A stretch of DNA of 56,712 nt from an uncultured Paraglaciecola sp. (GCF_937123705.1 NZ_CAKZKO010000155.1:1-56712), one strand, 5' to 3'. Positions 28,334 through 38,513 are shown, counted from the stretch's first letter. Numbers and translations: made by a program. Notes: a model not told the origin generated them from the letters alone.

Positions 28334-31300
28334 ATGACACACAAATTATCAAAAATAACCTTAGCTATGCTGACAGCGACTTCGCTGAACTTTGCATCAT
28401 CAGTTACTGCTCAGGAAGCACAAGATCAAGATGTAGAAGTTATATCAGTTTCAGGCATTCGAAGTTCATTAACTAGTGCACTTCTTGAGAAACGTGAAAC
28501 TGTCAATCTTATTGAAGTAATTGAAGCCGAAGATATTGGTAAATTACCTGATCAAAACTTGGCAGAAGTATTGGAAAACGTAACGGGTGTTCAAATCACC
28601 AGAACTGCGGGTGTAGGTACTGGTGTTCAAATTCGTGGTTCAAACTCAAACAATGTTTTAATTAATGGTGTACAAACTGTTAGTTCAGGTACTGGTCGTG
28701 GTGGTATTAGCTTTGAAGATGTCTCAGCTTCAATAATTGCAGGCGTAGAAGTGACTAAAGCTTCTGACGCTAAAACCATCGAAGGTTCAGTAGGTGGTAC
28801 TGTTAACTTGCGTACTATTAGACCATTAGAATTAAATGAGCAATTAATTAATGTTCGAGTGCAAGGCGAAGACAGTAGCTTAACGACAGATGGTATTAAA
28901 CCTCGTTTTTCAGCAGCTTTTGGGGATAACTGGGAAACAGATAGCGGTGAATTTGGATTTGTTATAAGTGGTAGTGTTACCCAGCAAGAAGCATCATCTT
29001 TCCGACCTCGTGTTGACCGCGATGGTAGTTTGGTAGAAAACTGTAATGCAGTCGTAGTGCGAGGCGGAAACGTTCAGGACTCTTCAGCTCGTCCAGCTTG
29101 TCAAGATTTCGATTTTCTAGGAATTCAATTCTTAAACCAAGAATATGAAAACTTCGAATATGAAACCACTAACATTTCAACCACATTCGAATTTGCACCT
29201 ACAGAAAACACCAAGTTTTTCGTAGATGTTGTGTTAACAGACCAAGAACGTCGTCAAGACAGTACCCGTGTGCAAGGTTCTGGAGTTAGTTCAGTGCTTG
29301 ACCTTAGCTTACCAACTGAATTTGAAACCGTTAATTATGGTTCTTTAGACGGTGTGCAGCTCGGCAGCATTCAGGCTGGTATTCGGGGCACAATCGAACC
29401 TAATCTTGCCAAAGATGACGATGATCCAAATTTACGTTTTAATAGTGACACTGGCGCACGTTTAACGGATACAAGCCTTTTCCGTATCGGTGGAGAATGG
29501 CAAGGAGACGACTTGTTCGCTAGTTTCGAAATCTCATCCGCAAGTTCAGATACGACTAACCCAAACCTAAGTACCCAATTGAACTTCATCAATCCACATG
29601 CACCTTTAGATGGCCTTGATGCTGACGGTAACATCACGTCTAGTACCAGTAATGATAATTCAGTTCCATTTATCTATGACTTAACAGGCGGCGCCTTAAC
29701 ATTTGGTATCAATTTTGATTCGCCATTTGCTCCATCAGTTTCTGAATTGTTGGATCCGGCAAACGTAGTGCTCGATCAAGTTGATGTTGGTAGAAATAAA
29801 ACAGAAAATTCACTGGACGCAGTACGTGCAGATTTCACATACTTTCTTGAAGACTCTCCAGTTACGTCAATTGATTTTGGTTTTCGCGTAAGCAAACGTA
29901 AAAGCACCTACAATCAAATTACGGACAGAATTGGTGGATTCAGTAAAATGGTTGATAGCCCAAATGGTACATTGTTCGCCGATTTGTTAGTGCCAGGACC
30001 CAGTAACTTTGGTGACGCTGATGGTCGTGAATTGGCTATGCGTAATTTTATCATAGTCGATCCTGACTTAGCATTTAACGACCCTGATAGAGTATTAAGC
30101 ACCTTAGAAGCAGCGTTAATAGCACATGATTCGTCACCTGACTTATCAAATTTAACGCCATCGTCATCAGCTTTCTTTAGCATTTCAGAAGAAACTCAAG
30201 CTATTTACGCACAAGCTAATTTTGATTTTGATCTGATAGTAGGTAATTTTGGTGTAAGGCACCTTAAAACCACAGTTGACTCAACAGGTAATACCGTTAC
30301 TTCTTCTGGCTCACAATTAACTACCATTTCTGGAGATTACAGCTTTACATTACCTAAACTTAACATTGTATATAACGTTCATGATGATGTAGTACTACGT
30401 TTAGGATGGGGTCAAGATATTCGTCGTCCTAACTTCTCGGATTTGAATACTTCCGTGTCTTTTCCAACCAATATTAACCAATCTGTGTCTATCGGTAACC
30501 CAGGTTTAGAACCACAAGAAATCACGACTTTAGATTTGTCTGCTGAGTGGTATTTTGCGGAAGCCGCGGTAGTGAGTATTGGTTATTTTGATAAAGAAAT
30601 CGGTAACTTGTTTGTTTCTACATTAGAGTCTTCACCAAGAGATGGAAATGGTTTCTTTGACTATACCAATACGTCATGTCCAAGCGGCGGTATATACAAC
30701 CCTGCAGCACAGGGTGATGATTTCCTAGCCCCTCTAGGTGTTACTGGTGCCTGTGTAGATAAGAATACTAAAGTAAACGATCCTGCTAAAACGACTCAAA
30801 CCGGTGTCGAAATGACAGTGCAATACGATTTATCTAGTTTTGAAGAAGACTTAGGCTGGGCTTCAGGTTTTGGTTTCATAGCTAATTATACTATCCAAGA
30901 ATACAAAGGTGGTTCAATCGTTAACTCTTCAGCGGGTCGTGGTACTGATATCTTTAACGCTATCAACGGTATTTATGATGATAGTCAGTTTGTAAAAGTA
31001 AATGCGGTTCAAGGTCTTCTAGACTTCTCTGAAAATGCCTATAACCTTACTGCTTACTACGAGAAGCATGGTATATCGGCTCGTGTTCGATACACATGGC
31101 GTGAAGCGTTCCGCACTGATGATACTGCTGCCGGTGCATCACGTAACTCTACTTTAGGTTTCCCTGTATATACTCATGACCGCGGTCAACTTAATGCAAG
31201 TGTTAGCTATGACGTCAATGAACAACTTAACATAGGTGTAGAGGCGGTCAATTTGAATAAGGCCGGTGTCACGCAATCTTGTGTGAATGAAGGTGCAATC

Positions 31301-31360
31301 CTTTGTTTTCAAGGCTTAGCAGACCGTCGTATTACCTTCGGTGCAAGTTATAGATTCTAA
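28334..31360 (+). CDS. TonB-dependent receptor, probable alginate oligomer uptake
   Basis: Outer-membrane active transporter powered by TonB. The 1008-residue precursor has a signal peptide (about 1-26), a plug domain (about 45-165) with VEVISVSGIRSSLTSALLEKRETVNLIEVIEAEDIGKLPDQNLAEVL shown here only by its position 35-80, and a 22-strand-type barrel ending in ASYRF with the terminal phenylalanine. The NLAEVLENVTGVQI element is typical of carbohydrate receptors in Alteromonadales. GGAG lies upstream of the ATG. Its neighbours are alginate genes and it shares their operator, so the substrate is inferred to be alginate oligosaccharides. Confidence 0.9.
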   Translation: MTHKLSKITLAMLTATSLNFASSVTAQEAQDQDVEVISVSGIRSSLTSALLEKRETVNLIEVIEAEDIGKLPDQNLAEVLENVTGVQITRTAGVGTGVQIRGSNSNNVLINGVQTVSSGTGRGGISFEDVSASIIAGVEVTKASDAKTIEGSVGGTVNLRTIRPLELNEQLINVRVQGEDSSLTTDGIKPRFSAAFGDNWETDSGEFGFVISGSVTQQEASSFRPRVDRDGSLVENCNAVVVRGGNVQDSSARPACQDFDFLGIQFLNQEYENFEYETTNISTTFEFAPTENTKFFVDVVLTDQERRQDSTRVQGSGVSSVLDLSLPTEFETVNYGSLDGVQLGSIQAGIRGTIEPNLAKDDDDPNLRFNSDTGARLTDTSLFRIGGEWQGDDLFASFEISSASSDTTNPNLSTQLNFINPHAPLDGLDADGNITSSTSNDNSVPFIYDLTGGALTFGINFDSPFAPSVSELLDPANVVLDQVDVGRNKTENSLDAVRADFTYFLEDSPVTSIDFGFRVSKRKSTYNQITDRIGGFSKMVDSPNGTLFADLLVPGPSNFGDADGRELAMRNFIIVDPDLAFNDPDRVLSTLEAALIAHDSSPDLSNLTPSSSAFFSISEETQAIYAQANFDFDLIVGNFGVRHLKTTVDSTGNTVTSSGSQLTTISGDYSFTLPKLNIVYNVHDDVVLRLGWGQDIRRPNFSDLNTSVSFPTNINQSVSIGNPGLEPQEITTLDLSAEWYFAEAAVVSIGYFDKEIGNLFVSTLESSPRDGNGFFDYTNTSCPSGGIYNPAAQGDDFLAPLGVTGACVDKNTKVNDPAKTTQTGVEMTVQYDLSSFEEDLGWASGFGFIANYTIQEYKGGSIVNSSAGRGTDIFNAINGIYDDSQFVKVNAVQGLLDFSENAYNLTAYYEKHGISARVRYTWREAFRTDDTAAGASRNSTLGFPVYTHDRGQLNASVSYDVNEQLNIGVEAVNLNKAGVTQSCVNEGAILCFQGLADRRITFGASYRF

Positions 31361-31395
31361 CGTGCTGACTTTAGTTATTAATTACAATTGACAGT

Positions 31396-31414
31396 GCCAC
31401 CGTCTATTGGTGGC
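31396..31414 (+). other. Hairpin after the TonB receptor gene
   Basis: GCCACC and GGTGGC pair around seven bases, 35 bases past the receptor stop. No T-run follows, so it is more likely an RNA-stabilising hairpin or partial attenuator than a full terminator. Confidence 0.4.
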
Positions 31415-31501
31415 CAAGAGCCCAATATTTTGGGTGAATATTAAATAAAGAGAATGTGATAATTCTAGACTGTTAGTTATCACTTTAATTTGGAGATAGA
31501 A

Positions 31502-32380
31502 ATGACTAAACCTACCATTGGTTTCATAGGCCTAGGATTAATGGGCAGTAACATGGTTGAAAACCTACAAAACAAAGGTTTTAACCTTATCGTAATGGAT
31601 CTCAATAAAGATTCAGTGGCGAAAGTCGTTGCACGAGGTGGAGCTACTGCAGAATCAGCTGCAGAGCTAGCTGCTGCTAGTGACATCATAATGCTTTGTT
31701 TGACTACTTCAAATGTTGTAGAAAAGTTAGTTTATGCCGATGACGGCATTTTAGCTGGGATCAAAGAGGGGTCTGTTTTAGTGGATTTTGGTACCTCTAT
31801 TCCAGCATCGACCCGAAAAATTGGCGCTGATTTAGCGAAGAAAGGCGCAGGCATGGTTGATGCTCCATTAGGGCGTACACCGGCGCATGCAAAAGATGGT
31901 TTACTCAATATAATGGCTTCGGGTGACCAAGCGACTTTTGATAAAGTTAAACCAGTCTTAGACGAACAAGGTGAAAATGTATTTTATCTGGGTGCTTTGG
32001 GCTCTGGTCATACTACCAAGTTAATCAATAACTTTATGGGGATGACAACTGTAACTGCTATGTCACAAGCATTTGCTGTAGCGGACAAAGCAGGCGTCGA
32101 TCGTCAGCAACTGTTCGATATCATGTCTACTGGGCCATCAAACTCTCCCTTTATGCATTTTTGTAAAAACTATGCGGTTGACGGTGTCAGTGATCTAGGC
32201 TTTTCAATTGGAAATGCCAATAAAGATTTAGGCTACTTCTTAGAAATGGTGAAAGATCTCGGTACTCGTTCACAAATTGCAGAGGGCACCTCAGCGAATC
32301 TTCAAGCATCCTTTGATCAAGGAATGGCCAACGGCAACGTACCAGAAATTTACGATTACTTCCTTAAATTGGAAAGCTAA
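31502..32380 (+). CDS. NAD(P)-dependent DEH reductase candidate (beta-hydroxyacid dehydrogenase family)
   Basis: Soluble oxidoreductase of the 3-hydroxyisobutyrate/tartronate-semialdehyde reductase family. The Rossmann motif is GFIGLGLMGSNM (residues 7-18) and the catalytic lysine is Lys173 in GSGHTTKLINNFMG. The substrate loop reads DAPLGRTPAHAKDG rather than the DAPVSGG of classical members. Given KdgF, PL17 and KDG kinase neighbours, I infer it reduces DEH (4-deoxy-5-hexoseulose uronate) to 2-keto-3-deoxygluconate. The ATG at 31502 has GGAG six bases upstream; a TTG 12 bases earlier is less likely. A terminator follows, so it can be transcribed separately from kdgF. Confidence 0.85.
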   Translation: MTKPTIGFIGLGLMGSNMVENLQNKGFNLIVMDLNKDSVAKVVARGGATAESAAELAAASDIIMLCLTTSNVVEKLVYADDGILAGIKEGSVLVDFGTSIPASTRKIGADLAKKGAGMVDAPLGRTPAHAKDGLLNIMASGDQATFDKVKPVLDEQGENVFYLGALGSGHTTKLINNFMGMTTVTAMSQAFAVADKAGVDRQQLFDIMSTGPSNSPFMHFCKNYAVDGVSDLGFSIGNANKDLGYFLEMVKDLGTRSQIAEGTSANLQASFDQGMANGNVPEIYDYFLKLES

Positions 32381-32426
32381 TTTTTAACGTTATTGTCGAA
32401 TAAACACATGAACTTAGTGACTTATT

Positions 32427-32453
32427 AAGCCTCTTAATCAGAGGCTTTTTATT
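32427..32453 (+). terminator. Rho-independent terminator between the DEH reductase gene and kdgF
   Basis: AAGCCTCT and AGAGGCTT form an 8-bp stem with a five-base loop, followed by TTTATTT. It separates the receptor/reductase segment from kdgF and PL17, 36 bases upstream of the kdgF start. Confidence 0.8.
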
Positions 32454-32489
32454 TCATAAAAAGAACTAAGAAATAAGTAGGAGAGAGTT

Positions 32490-32843
32490 ATGAGTCAAAG
32501 TGAACACTTTTTATTTGCTAACGAAACCGAAATAGAAGACCTCGGAAACGGCCTAAAACGCCAAATGTTGGGCTATAACCAAGAACTTATGGCAGTCAAA
32601 ATTTGGTTTAGTGAAGGAGCGATTGGATACAATCATAAGCATAGGCATTCACAAGTCACTTATGTAGTGGAAGGTGAGTTTCACTTTAATATTGATGGTG
32701 TCACTAAAGTACTCAAAGCCGGTGATAGCTGCTTGATCCCACCCTTTGCCGATCATGGCGCAACCTGTCATACAGGTGGAATTTTAATTGATACTTTCAG
32801 CCCATTGCGTGAAGATTTTATCGATACTGAAGAAAAAAGCTAA
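32490..32843 (+). CDS. kdgF: Cupin protein KdgF
   Basis: KdgF proteins turn the unsaturated monouronates released by pectin or alginate lyases into their linear ketone form, the step before DEH reduction. The 117-residue cupin has metal-ligand motif YNHKHRHSQVTYVVEGEF (His49, His51, His53, Gln55 region) and the second-motif histidine in IPPFADHG (His89). Length and motif order match the family. GTAGGAGAGAG precedes the start, a strong ribosome binding site. It is 46 bases upstream of the PL17 gene, likely in one transcript. Confidence 0.88.
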   Translation: MSQSEHFLFANETEIEDLGNGLKRQMLGYNQELMAVKIWFSEGAIGYNHKHRHSQVTYVVEGEFHFNIDGVTKVLKAGDSCLIPPFADHGATCHTGGILIDTFSPLREDFIDTEEKS

Positions 32844-32889
32844 GCTGAGTTAATCACCTGGACTCCAAGAAATAGTGAGATAAGGACCC

Positions 32890-35145
32890 ATGTATATGTC
32901 TTTAAAAAATATTATCGCGCTTATGTTGATTGTCATGGCACTTTCAACCTCATTCTTTGCGCAAGCACAGCCACATCCCAATTTAATTTTAACTCAATCG
33001 GGTGTTGAAAAAATTAGAAAAAATTTAGGCAGTGTGCCTTTATTTGATGACACAGTACAAAGAGTGAAACAAGAAGTCGACGCCGAGATTGCGCTGGGTA
33101 TAGACACCCCTATTCCTAAGGATTTTTCTGGTGGTTATACTCACCAAAGACACAAGCTTAATTTTTTAATTGCTCAAAAAGCGGGTGAGCTGTACCAGAT
33201 AACGCAACAGAAAAAATACGCCAAATACATTCGCGATATGTTGTTTCAATACGAAGCTATGTATAAAACCTTACCCGTGCATCCCCAAGAAAGATCCTAC
33301 GCTCGTGGTAAGTTGTTTTGGCAATGTTTGAACGACAGCAATTGGCTGGTCTACATGAGTCAGGCCTACGATGCTATTTACAATACCCTTTCTTCTGCTG
33401 AACGTGAAACATTAGAAAATAATCTATTTAGACCCTTTGCTGATTTTATATCTATCGAAAATCCTCAATTTTACAATCGCGTACACAACCACAGTACTTG
33501 GGGCAACGCAGCTGTGGGTATGATCGCACTCGTTATGAACGACGACGAGTTATTGCAACGTGCTTTGTACGGAATCGAAGACGACGGCCTTGATCTTAAC
33601 GCTAGAGATAACGACGGCGGTTTAATCAAAGTGGCAGGTCAAAAAGCAGGATTTTTAGCCAATCTAGAAGACCCCTTTTCACCCGATGGTTATTATACTG
33701 AAGGGCCTTATTATCAGCGTTATGCCATGTATCCATTTTTGATTTTTGGTTTGGCTATGCATAACGTTAAGCCCGAAATGCAAGTTTTTGAACATAAAAA
33801 CAATGTACTGCTTAAAGGCGTGGACGCTTTACTCAATCTATCAGATGCCGATGGTGAGTTTTTCCCGCTAAATGATGGCCAAAAAGGCATGTCTTATTAT
33901 ACGGCGTCTTTGGTGACTGCTGTTAATATTGCCTACCACTATGGCGAAAAAAATCCGCAACTACTAAGCATTGCAGAAAAGCAAAATAAAGTATTGCTGG
34001 ACGAGTCTGGCTTGTCGGTTGCTATGGGAATTCGCGATGGTAAAGCTCAGCCGTTCGTTAAAAGCTCCATCAATTTGACCGATGGACAAAATGGCGAACA
34101 AGGCGGTGTTGCCGTTCTGCGTTATGGGAATGAAGACTTAACCCTAGTGTTTAAATACGCGGCCCAAGGGCTCAGCCACGGCCACTACGATAAACTGTCT
34201 TATTCTCTATATGAAAAAGGCGATGAAGTCCTCCAAGACTACGGCTTAGCGCGTTTTGTTAATATCGGCCAAAAAGGTGGCGGCAATTATTTAAAAGAAA
34301 ACAAAACATGGGCCAAAACCACTATTGCTCACAATACCCTGTCCCAGAATGAGCAAATGCACTTTAACGGCAAGTACGAAACCGCCAGCAAGCACCACTC
34401 AGAATTGTACTTTTATGATGACGCGAATAAACAGGTTCAAGTCGTCAGTGCCATTGAAAACAACGCCTATCCCGGTACACAGCTGCACCGCACTATGGCG
34501 GTGATTAAAGATGATGGATTTGAAAAGCCATTCATGCTGGATATTATGAAAATCAATTCAGATTCTAAGAATCAGTATGATTTCCCGTACTACTTTATGG
34601 GGCAGGTATTAAGCCAAAACTTTGAATATGAATCTCCGAAAGTGTTGAAACCTTTAGGTGAAAACAATGGTTATCAACATTTATATGTTGAAGGGAAGGG
34701 CCAGCCTTCCACCGACTCAACCCAATTTTCATGGTTAGGAAATGGTAAATATTACACCTTAACCACTGCTACCAAGAAGTCCGACGAACTATTGTTCACC
34801 CGTATTGGTGCCAACGATCCGCAATTTAACTTGCGTAGAGATGCAGCCTTGATGATCCGCAGAAAAGACACCGATGACACCCTGTTTGTATCAGTCATCG
34901 AACCCCATGGAAGTTATAGCCCAGTGTCTGAACTGTCATTGAATTCAAGCAGCCATATCGCCCAGCTCGAAGTGGTACATGACGACAAAAACTACACTGG
35001 GGTGTCAATTCAAGATGTTAAAGGCAAGGTGAGTTTGTTTATATTAGCTAATAGTGACGCTTCGCCTGCTAAACAACATCAATTAGAAATTGGTGGCAAG
35101 ACTTACAACTGGAAAGGGTCTTATCACTTTGCTCAATGGTATTAG
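32890..35145 (+). CDS. Oligoalginate lyase, polysaccharide lyase family 17
   Basis: Exolytic alginate lyase releasing unsaturated monouronate from oligomers. The 751-residue precursor has a signal peptide (about 1-26), an alpha/alpha toroid with the catalytic region VHNHSTWGN (Asn200, His201) and GYYTEGPYYQRYAMYP (Tyr274 to Tyr278), and a C-terminal heparinase II/III-like beta-sheet domain beginning at GLSHGHYDKLSYSLYEKGDEV. These match PL17 subfamily 2 enzymes. An ATG at 32896 is an alternative start. The location is periplasm or cell envelope. It lies between kdgF and the convergent GntR regulator. Confidence 0.92.
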   Translation: MYMSLKNIIALMLIVMALSTSFFAQAQPHPNLILTQSGVEKIRKNLGSVPLFDDTVQRVKQEVDAEIALGIDTPIPKDFSGGYTHQRHKLNFLIAQKAGELYQITQQKKYAKYIRDMLFQYEAMYKTLPVHPQERSYARGKLFWQCLNDSNWLVYMSQAYDAIYNTLSSAERETLENNLFRPFADFISIENPQFYNRVHNHSTWGNAAVGMIALVMNDDELLQRALYGIEDDGLDLNARDNDGGLIKVAGQKAGFLANLEDPFSPDGYYTEGPYYQRYAMYPFLIFGLAMHNVKPEMQVFEHKNNVLLKGVDALLNLSDADGEFFPLNDGQKGMSYYTASLVTAVNIAYHYGEKNPQLLSIAEKQNKVLLDESGLSVAMGIRDGKAQPFVKSSINLTDGQNGEQGGVAVLRYGNEDLTLVFKYAAQGLSHGHYDKLSYSLYEKGDEVLQDYGLARFVNIGQKGGGNYLKENKTWAKTTIAHNTLSQNEQMHFNGKYETASKHHSELYFYDDANKQVQVVSAIENNAYPGTQLHRTMAVIKDDGFEKPFMLDIMKINSDSKNQYDFPYYFMGQVLSQNFEYESPKVLKPLGENNGYQHLYVEGKGQPSTDSTQFSWLGNGKYYTLTTATKKSDELLFTRIGANDPQFNLRRDAALMIRRKDTDDTLFVSVIEPHGSYSPVSELSLNSSSHIAQLEVVHDDKNYTGVSIQDVKGKVSLFILANSDASPAKQHQLEIGGKTYNWKGSYHFAQWY

Positions 35146-35149
35146 AGTA

Positions 35150-35216
35150 GCGATGTAAACAGATTGGAATTTTTACATCGCCACCAGAATTAATTAACCA
35201 GAATTCTGGTTAATTA
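35150..35216. terminator. Hairpin and 26-bp palindrome between convergent PL17 and gntR genes
   Basis: GCGATGTAAA/TTTACATCGC forms a 10-bp stem around 12 bases (35150-35181). Ten bases on, TAATTAACCAG and CTGGTTAATTA with AATT between make a perfect 26-bp palindrome (35191-35216) that covers the last codons of the regulator gene. Neither has a long T-run, but together they probably end both convergent transcripts. Confidence 0.5.
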
Positions 35217-35953
35217 GATGCACCACTTAGGATGTGACTAAGGGAATATAGATCGCGCGTTTCGCTGGTTTGTTTTCGCATTGCCTCTAAGGCTTGTTTT
35301 TCACTGGCTTCAAATAATGCATTAATTAATCGATTAAAATGCAAATGCATGGCGGCTCTGGCGGCCTGTGAGTCACGCTTTTTTAGTGCATTGTAAATTG
35401 ATTTATGTTCATCGAGTCGTTTGCTACTACTTTGGCTACAAACACCTTTATACGCATCCTTTACTGTTTCACTGGTATCGCGCACGTGCCAAAAGTTTTC
35501 AACTGCCATTAAAATGGCATTATTACGGGTGGCTTTAGAGATAATTAGATGAAATTTTCTATCTGCTATTTCAGGTTTGATATCTTTTTCCATATCTTCC
35601 AAAGTCTTATGTAACTGCAACAGTTCATCATCAGTAATGGTGGTTGCAGCTAACGCCGCTGCTTCGCCTTCAATCAAGGCTCGCGCTTGAGTTAATTCAA
35701 ATGCGCTAAATTCATAATCAGAGGTTGTTGTTTGTTTGCCATTAAGTACATAGACACCAGATCCAGTTTTTACTTCTACTCTTTCTCGTACTTCAAGGGC
35801 AATAATCGCTTCACGGATAGTGGGGCGACTCACCTCAAAATTTTCTGCTAACAATCGCTCCGGTGGTAATCGACTACCCGGTGGGTATTGGCCAGAGTCA
35901 ATCAACTCTTCGATTTTAGTTACTATTTTCCAGAACAAACGATGATTTGCCAT
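35210..35953 (-). CDS. FadR-subfamily GntR regulator of alginate genes
   Basis: Cytosolic repressor of about 247 residues. The N-terminal winged helix-turn-helix reads GQYPPGSRLPPERLLAENFEVSRPTIREAIIALE followed by the wing GVYVL; the C-terminal half (about 80-230) is an all-helical FCD ligand domain with EGEAAALAA and conserved histidines (RKFHLII, HLHFNRLI) that bind a metal and the effector. The ATG at 35953 has AGGAT seven bases upstream; a TTG two codons before is less likely. It probably binds TTGGTATTACCAA-type sites before the receptor and PL6 genes, with a uronate intermediate such as KDG as inducer (inference). Confidence 0.88.
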   Translation of the reverse strand: MANHRLFWKIVTKIEELIDSGQYPPGSRLPPERLLAENFEVSRPTIREAIIALEVRERVEVKTGSGVYVLNGKQTTTSDYEFSAFELTQARALIEGEAAALAATTITDDELLQLHKTLEDMEKDIKPEIADRKFHLIISKATRNNAILMAVENFWHVRDTSETVKDAYKGVCSQSSSKRLDEHKSIYNALKKRDSQAARAAMHLHFNRLINALFEASEKQALEAMRKQTSETRDLYSLSHILSGASN

Positions 35954-36079
35954 TTTCAAACATCCTACAGTTTTACTTATTTTATAAATTTATAATAACT
36001 CTATTACAACCAATTCACTAGCTGTTTAACACTGGTATATCGCTGATTTATTTACAGACTGGAATCATGTTAGCGTCCA

Positions 36080-36092
36080 TTGGTATTGCCAA
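36080..36092. promoter_or_regulatory. Candidate GntR/FadR-type operator of the PL6 operon
   Basis: TTGGTATTGCCAA differs by one base from the receptor operator at 28151-28163, and both are followed by ATTG. A further TTGGTA half-site is at 36104. The site lies in the 307-bp region between the divergent gntR and PL6 genes and could control both. Confidence 0.65.
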
Positions 36093-36140
36093 ATTGTCAC
36101 ATATTGGTAATAAAAAAACAACTATTTGGTTAACATTGGT

Positions 36141-36170
36141 TTGACAATATGTTTAACAATTGGTTACATT
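36141..36170 (+). promoter_or_regulatory. Possible promoter of the PL6-transporter-kinase operon
   Basis: A perfect -35 TTGACA (36141-36146) is followed after 18 bases by TACATT (four of six to the -10 consensus). It is about 100 bases upstream of the PL6 start, downstream of the operator-like palindrome. Confidence 0.45.
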
Positions 36171-36266
36171 GTATTGTCTGAGTATAAATGTGAAGTTGTT
36201 TTCTTCTAGGGGAGCTGCTTCTATCTAAAAGACACCAAGTTAATTTTTAGCAATAAGAGCAAAGTT

Positions 36267-38513
36267 ATGCAGCGTATATTCATATTAATCATTTTTACTT
36301 TTGTGTTATTAGCGACGATAAATCCTGGTGCTGTTGCTAAAGAATATTTAGTCAAAACTCAACAAGAATATAAAAAAGTGGTGACTCAATTAAAAGCAGG
36401 CGATGAAGTTGTGTTGGTCAATGGCACATGGTCAGACTTTGAAATAGTGTTTAAAGCTACAGGTACAAAACAAAAGCCAGTCACGTTACGAGCCGAAACG
36501 CCGGGTCAGGTTGTTTTGTCAGGGCTGTCAAATTTGCGTTTGGCTGGTAAGTATTTAGTGGTGTCTGGCTTAGTGTTTAAAGATGGTTATACCCCAACTG
36601 GGGAAGTTATTTCATTTCGCCGTAATAAAAATGATTTGGCTAATCATAGCCGCGTGACTCAAGTAGTGATCGATAATTACAGCAATCCAGAAAAATTTGA
36701 GCAAGATAAATGGGTGGTGATGTACGGAAGATATAACCGTTTTGACCATAGCAGTCTAATTGGAAAACGTAATGCTGGTGTCACTATGGCGGTGCGTTTA
36801 AATACTGAAGAAAGTCAGCAGAATCACCACCGAATCGACCATAACTATTTCGGGCCACGCCCGACGCTCGGCTCCAATGGTGGTGAAACATTGCGCGTTG
36901 GAACAAGTCACTACTCATTAACAGATTCATTTACGACCATTGAAAACAACTATTTTGACCGTTGTAACGGCGAAGTAGAAATTATTTCCAACAAGTCGGG
37001 TAAAAATCGCATTCTTAACAATGTGTTTTTCGAATCGCGGGGCACTCTGACATTACGTCATGGTAATGGCAACTTAGTTGAAGGTAATGTGTTTTTTGGT
37101 AATGGTGTCGATCACACCGGTGGTATCAGAGTTATTAACCGTGACCAAGTCATTAATAATAACTATATGGAAGGGTTAACCGGTTATCGTTTTGGCAGTG
37201 GATTTACCATAATGAACGGTGTACCTAACTCTAAAATAAACCGTTATCATCAAGTCGATAATGCGTTGATTAAGAACAATACTCTAGTTGATGTTGAGCA
37301 TATACATTTTGCCGCTGGAAGCGATGCCGAACGCAGTGCCGTGCCTATCAATAGTCAATTTCAGAATAATTTAATTGTTAATAGTAACAATACTGACGGT
37401 ATTAGTTTGTTTGACGATGTCAGTGGTATCAGCTTTGCTGGCAACCTGGTTTCATCTGGCATTAACCCTACATTAGCCAGTGGGTTTACCGTGACTTCAT
37501 TAGATATGCAGCGTGCTGAAAACGGTTTGTTATATCCACAAAGTGACATATCAAAAGGGGCGTCAACTTCTCTTCAGCCCATCAAAAAACAACAGGTCGG
37601 TGCAAGTTATTACCCTAAAGCCGAACAAGATGTGGCTTTTGACTCGGGTAAAACGGTATCGGTCAAACCTGTCGAAAACGCACTTTTTGATGCCATAAAT
37701 AATGCTGCCAGCGGTGATGTATTGCTGTTAGAGAATGGCGACTACACTATCGGCAAAGTGATTAAACTGACCAAAACGATTACCATCAAAGCAAAGCATA
37801 AAACCCAAGTGACTTTGTATCCTGAACGCTCTACTTTTGTAGATATCGGTGATTTTGGGAGTTTAAAATTAGTCGATCTCATCATTAGTGGTAAACACAC
37901 GCCAGATTCAGCGGGTAATACTTTGTTGCGTACTTCAAAAATCCCCATGCAGCGCAATTACCGAGTTGAGATCCAAGGCAGCGTGATTGAAAATTTAAAT
38001 GTTAATCACTCTTTTCATGTATTTGATGCAGGAAGTCGCAGCTTTGCTGATAGCTTTACCATCAACAACAGCACATTTAAAAATATTACGGGTGATCTCA
38101 TTCGTCTTAATAAAGAAACCGATGATCTGGGCATTTATAACGCCGAGTATGTCTATTTCAACAACAATACCGTTGAGAATGTCGAAGGCGCGGTAGTTAA
38201 ACTTTATAGAGGAGGAACAGACGAAAGTACTTTTGGTCCTCATTTTATGATGAATGGTAATACCATTAAAAATGTAGGCAAGGGAAAACGCAACAAAAGT
38301 GAGTCGGCTGTAAGGCTACATGGTGTGCAAGTCGCTCAAATAAGTAACAACCGCTTTATTGACTCCGCGTCTGCTTCTATAGAACACACAGTTGGCGAAC
38401 CCATTACTACTGTGAATGATAATGAGTTTACTAATACTTCAGCGCCTACAGTTGTAGAGTTGCGTGTAGAGGGACCTCATACCGCCACATTAACCAACAA
38501 TATCGTTAAATGA
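36267..38513 (+). CDS. Alginate lyase, polysaccharide lyase family 6 (two-domain)
   Basis: Secreted or periplasmic parallel beta-helix lyase. The 748-residue precursor has a signal peptide (about 1-24) and two beta-helix domains, 25-415 and 430-748. Catalytic candidates Lys243 (IISNKSGKNR) and Arg264 (LTLRHGNGN) are 21 residues apart, as in AlyGC (Lys220, Arg241) of Glaciecola chathamensis, from which they are offset by the same 23 residues. The upstream NGGETLRVGTS and NGEVEII are the calcium-binding region. It leads a three-gene run with the MFS transporter 18 bases downstream. Confidence 0.92.
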   Translation: MQRIFILIIFTFVLLATINPGAVAKEYLVKTQQEYKKVVTQLKAGDEVVLVNGTWSDFEIVFKATGTKQKPVTLRAETPGQVVLSGLSNLRLAGKYLVVSGLVFKDGYTPTGEVISFRRNKNDLANHSRVTQVVIDNYSNPEKFEQDKWVVMYGRYNRFDHSSLIGKRNAGVTMAVRLNTEESQQNHHRIDHNYFGPRPTLGSNGGETLRVGTSHYSLTDSFTTIENNYFDRCNGEVEIISNKSGKNRILNNVFFESRGTLTLRHGNGNLVEGNVFFGNGVDHTGGIRVINRDQVINNNYMEGLTGYRFGSGFTIMNGVPNSKINRYHQVDNALIKNNTLVDVEHIHFAAGSDAERSAVPINSQFQNNLIVNSNNTDGISLFDDVSGISFAGNLVSSGINPTLASGFTVTSLDMQRAENGLLYPQSDISKGASTSLQPIKKQQVGASYYPKAEQDVAFDSGKTVSVKPVENALFDAINNAASGDVLLLENGDYTIGKVIKLTKTITIKAKHKTQVTLYPERSTFVDIGDFGSLKLVDLIISGKHTPDSAGNTLLRTSKIPMQRNYRVEIQGSVIENLNVNHSFHVFDAGSRSFADSFTINNSTFKNITGDLIRLNKETDDLGIYNAEYVYFNNNTVENVEGAVVKLYRGGTDESTFGPHFMMNGNTIKNVGKGKRNKSESAVRLHGVQVAQISNNRFIDSASASIEHTVGEPITTVNDNEFTNTSAPTVVELRVEGPHTATLTNNIVK

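Noticed and set aside
35191..35216. Transposon end or operator at the 26-bp palindrome
   Set aside because: It covers the last codons of the regulator between convergent genes, which fits a terminator-like role better; it contains no TTGGTA-N-TACCAA site.
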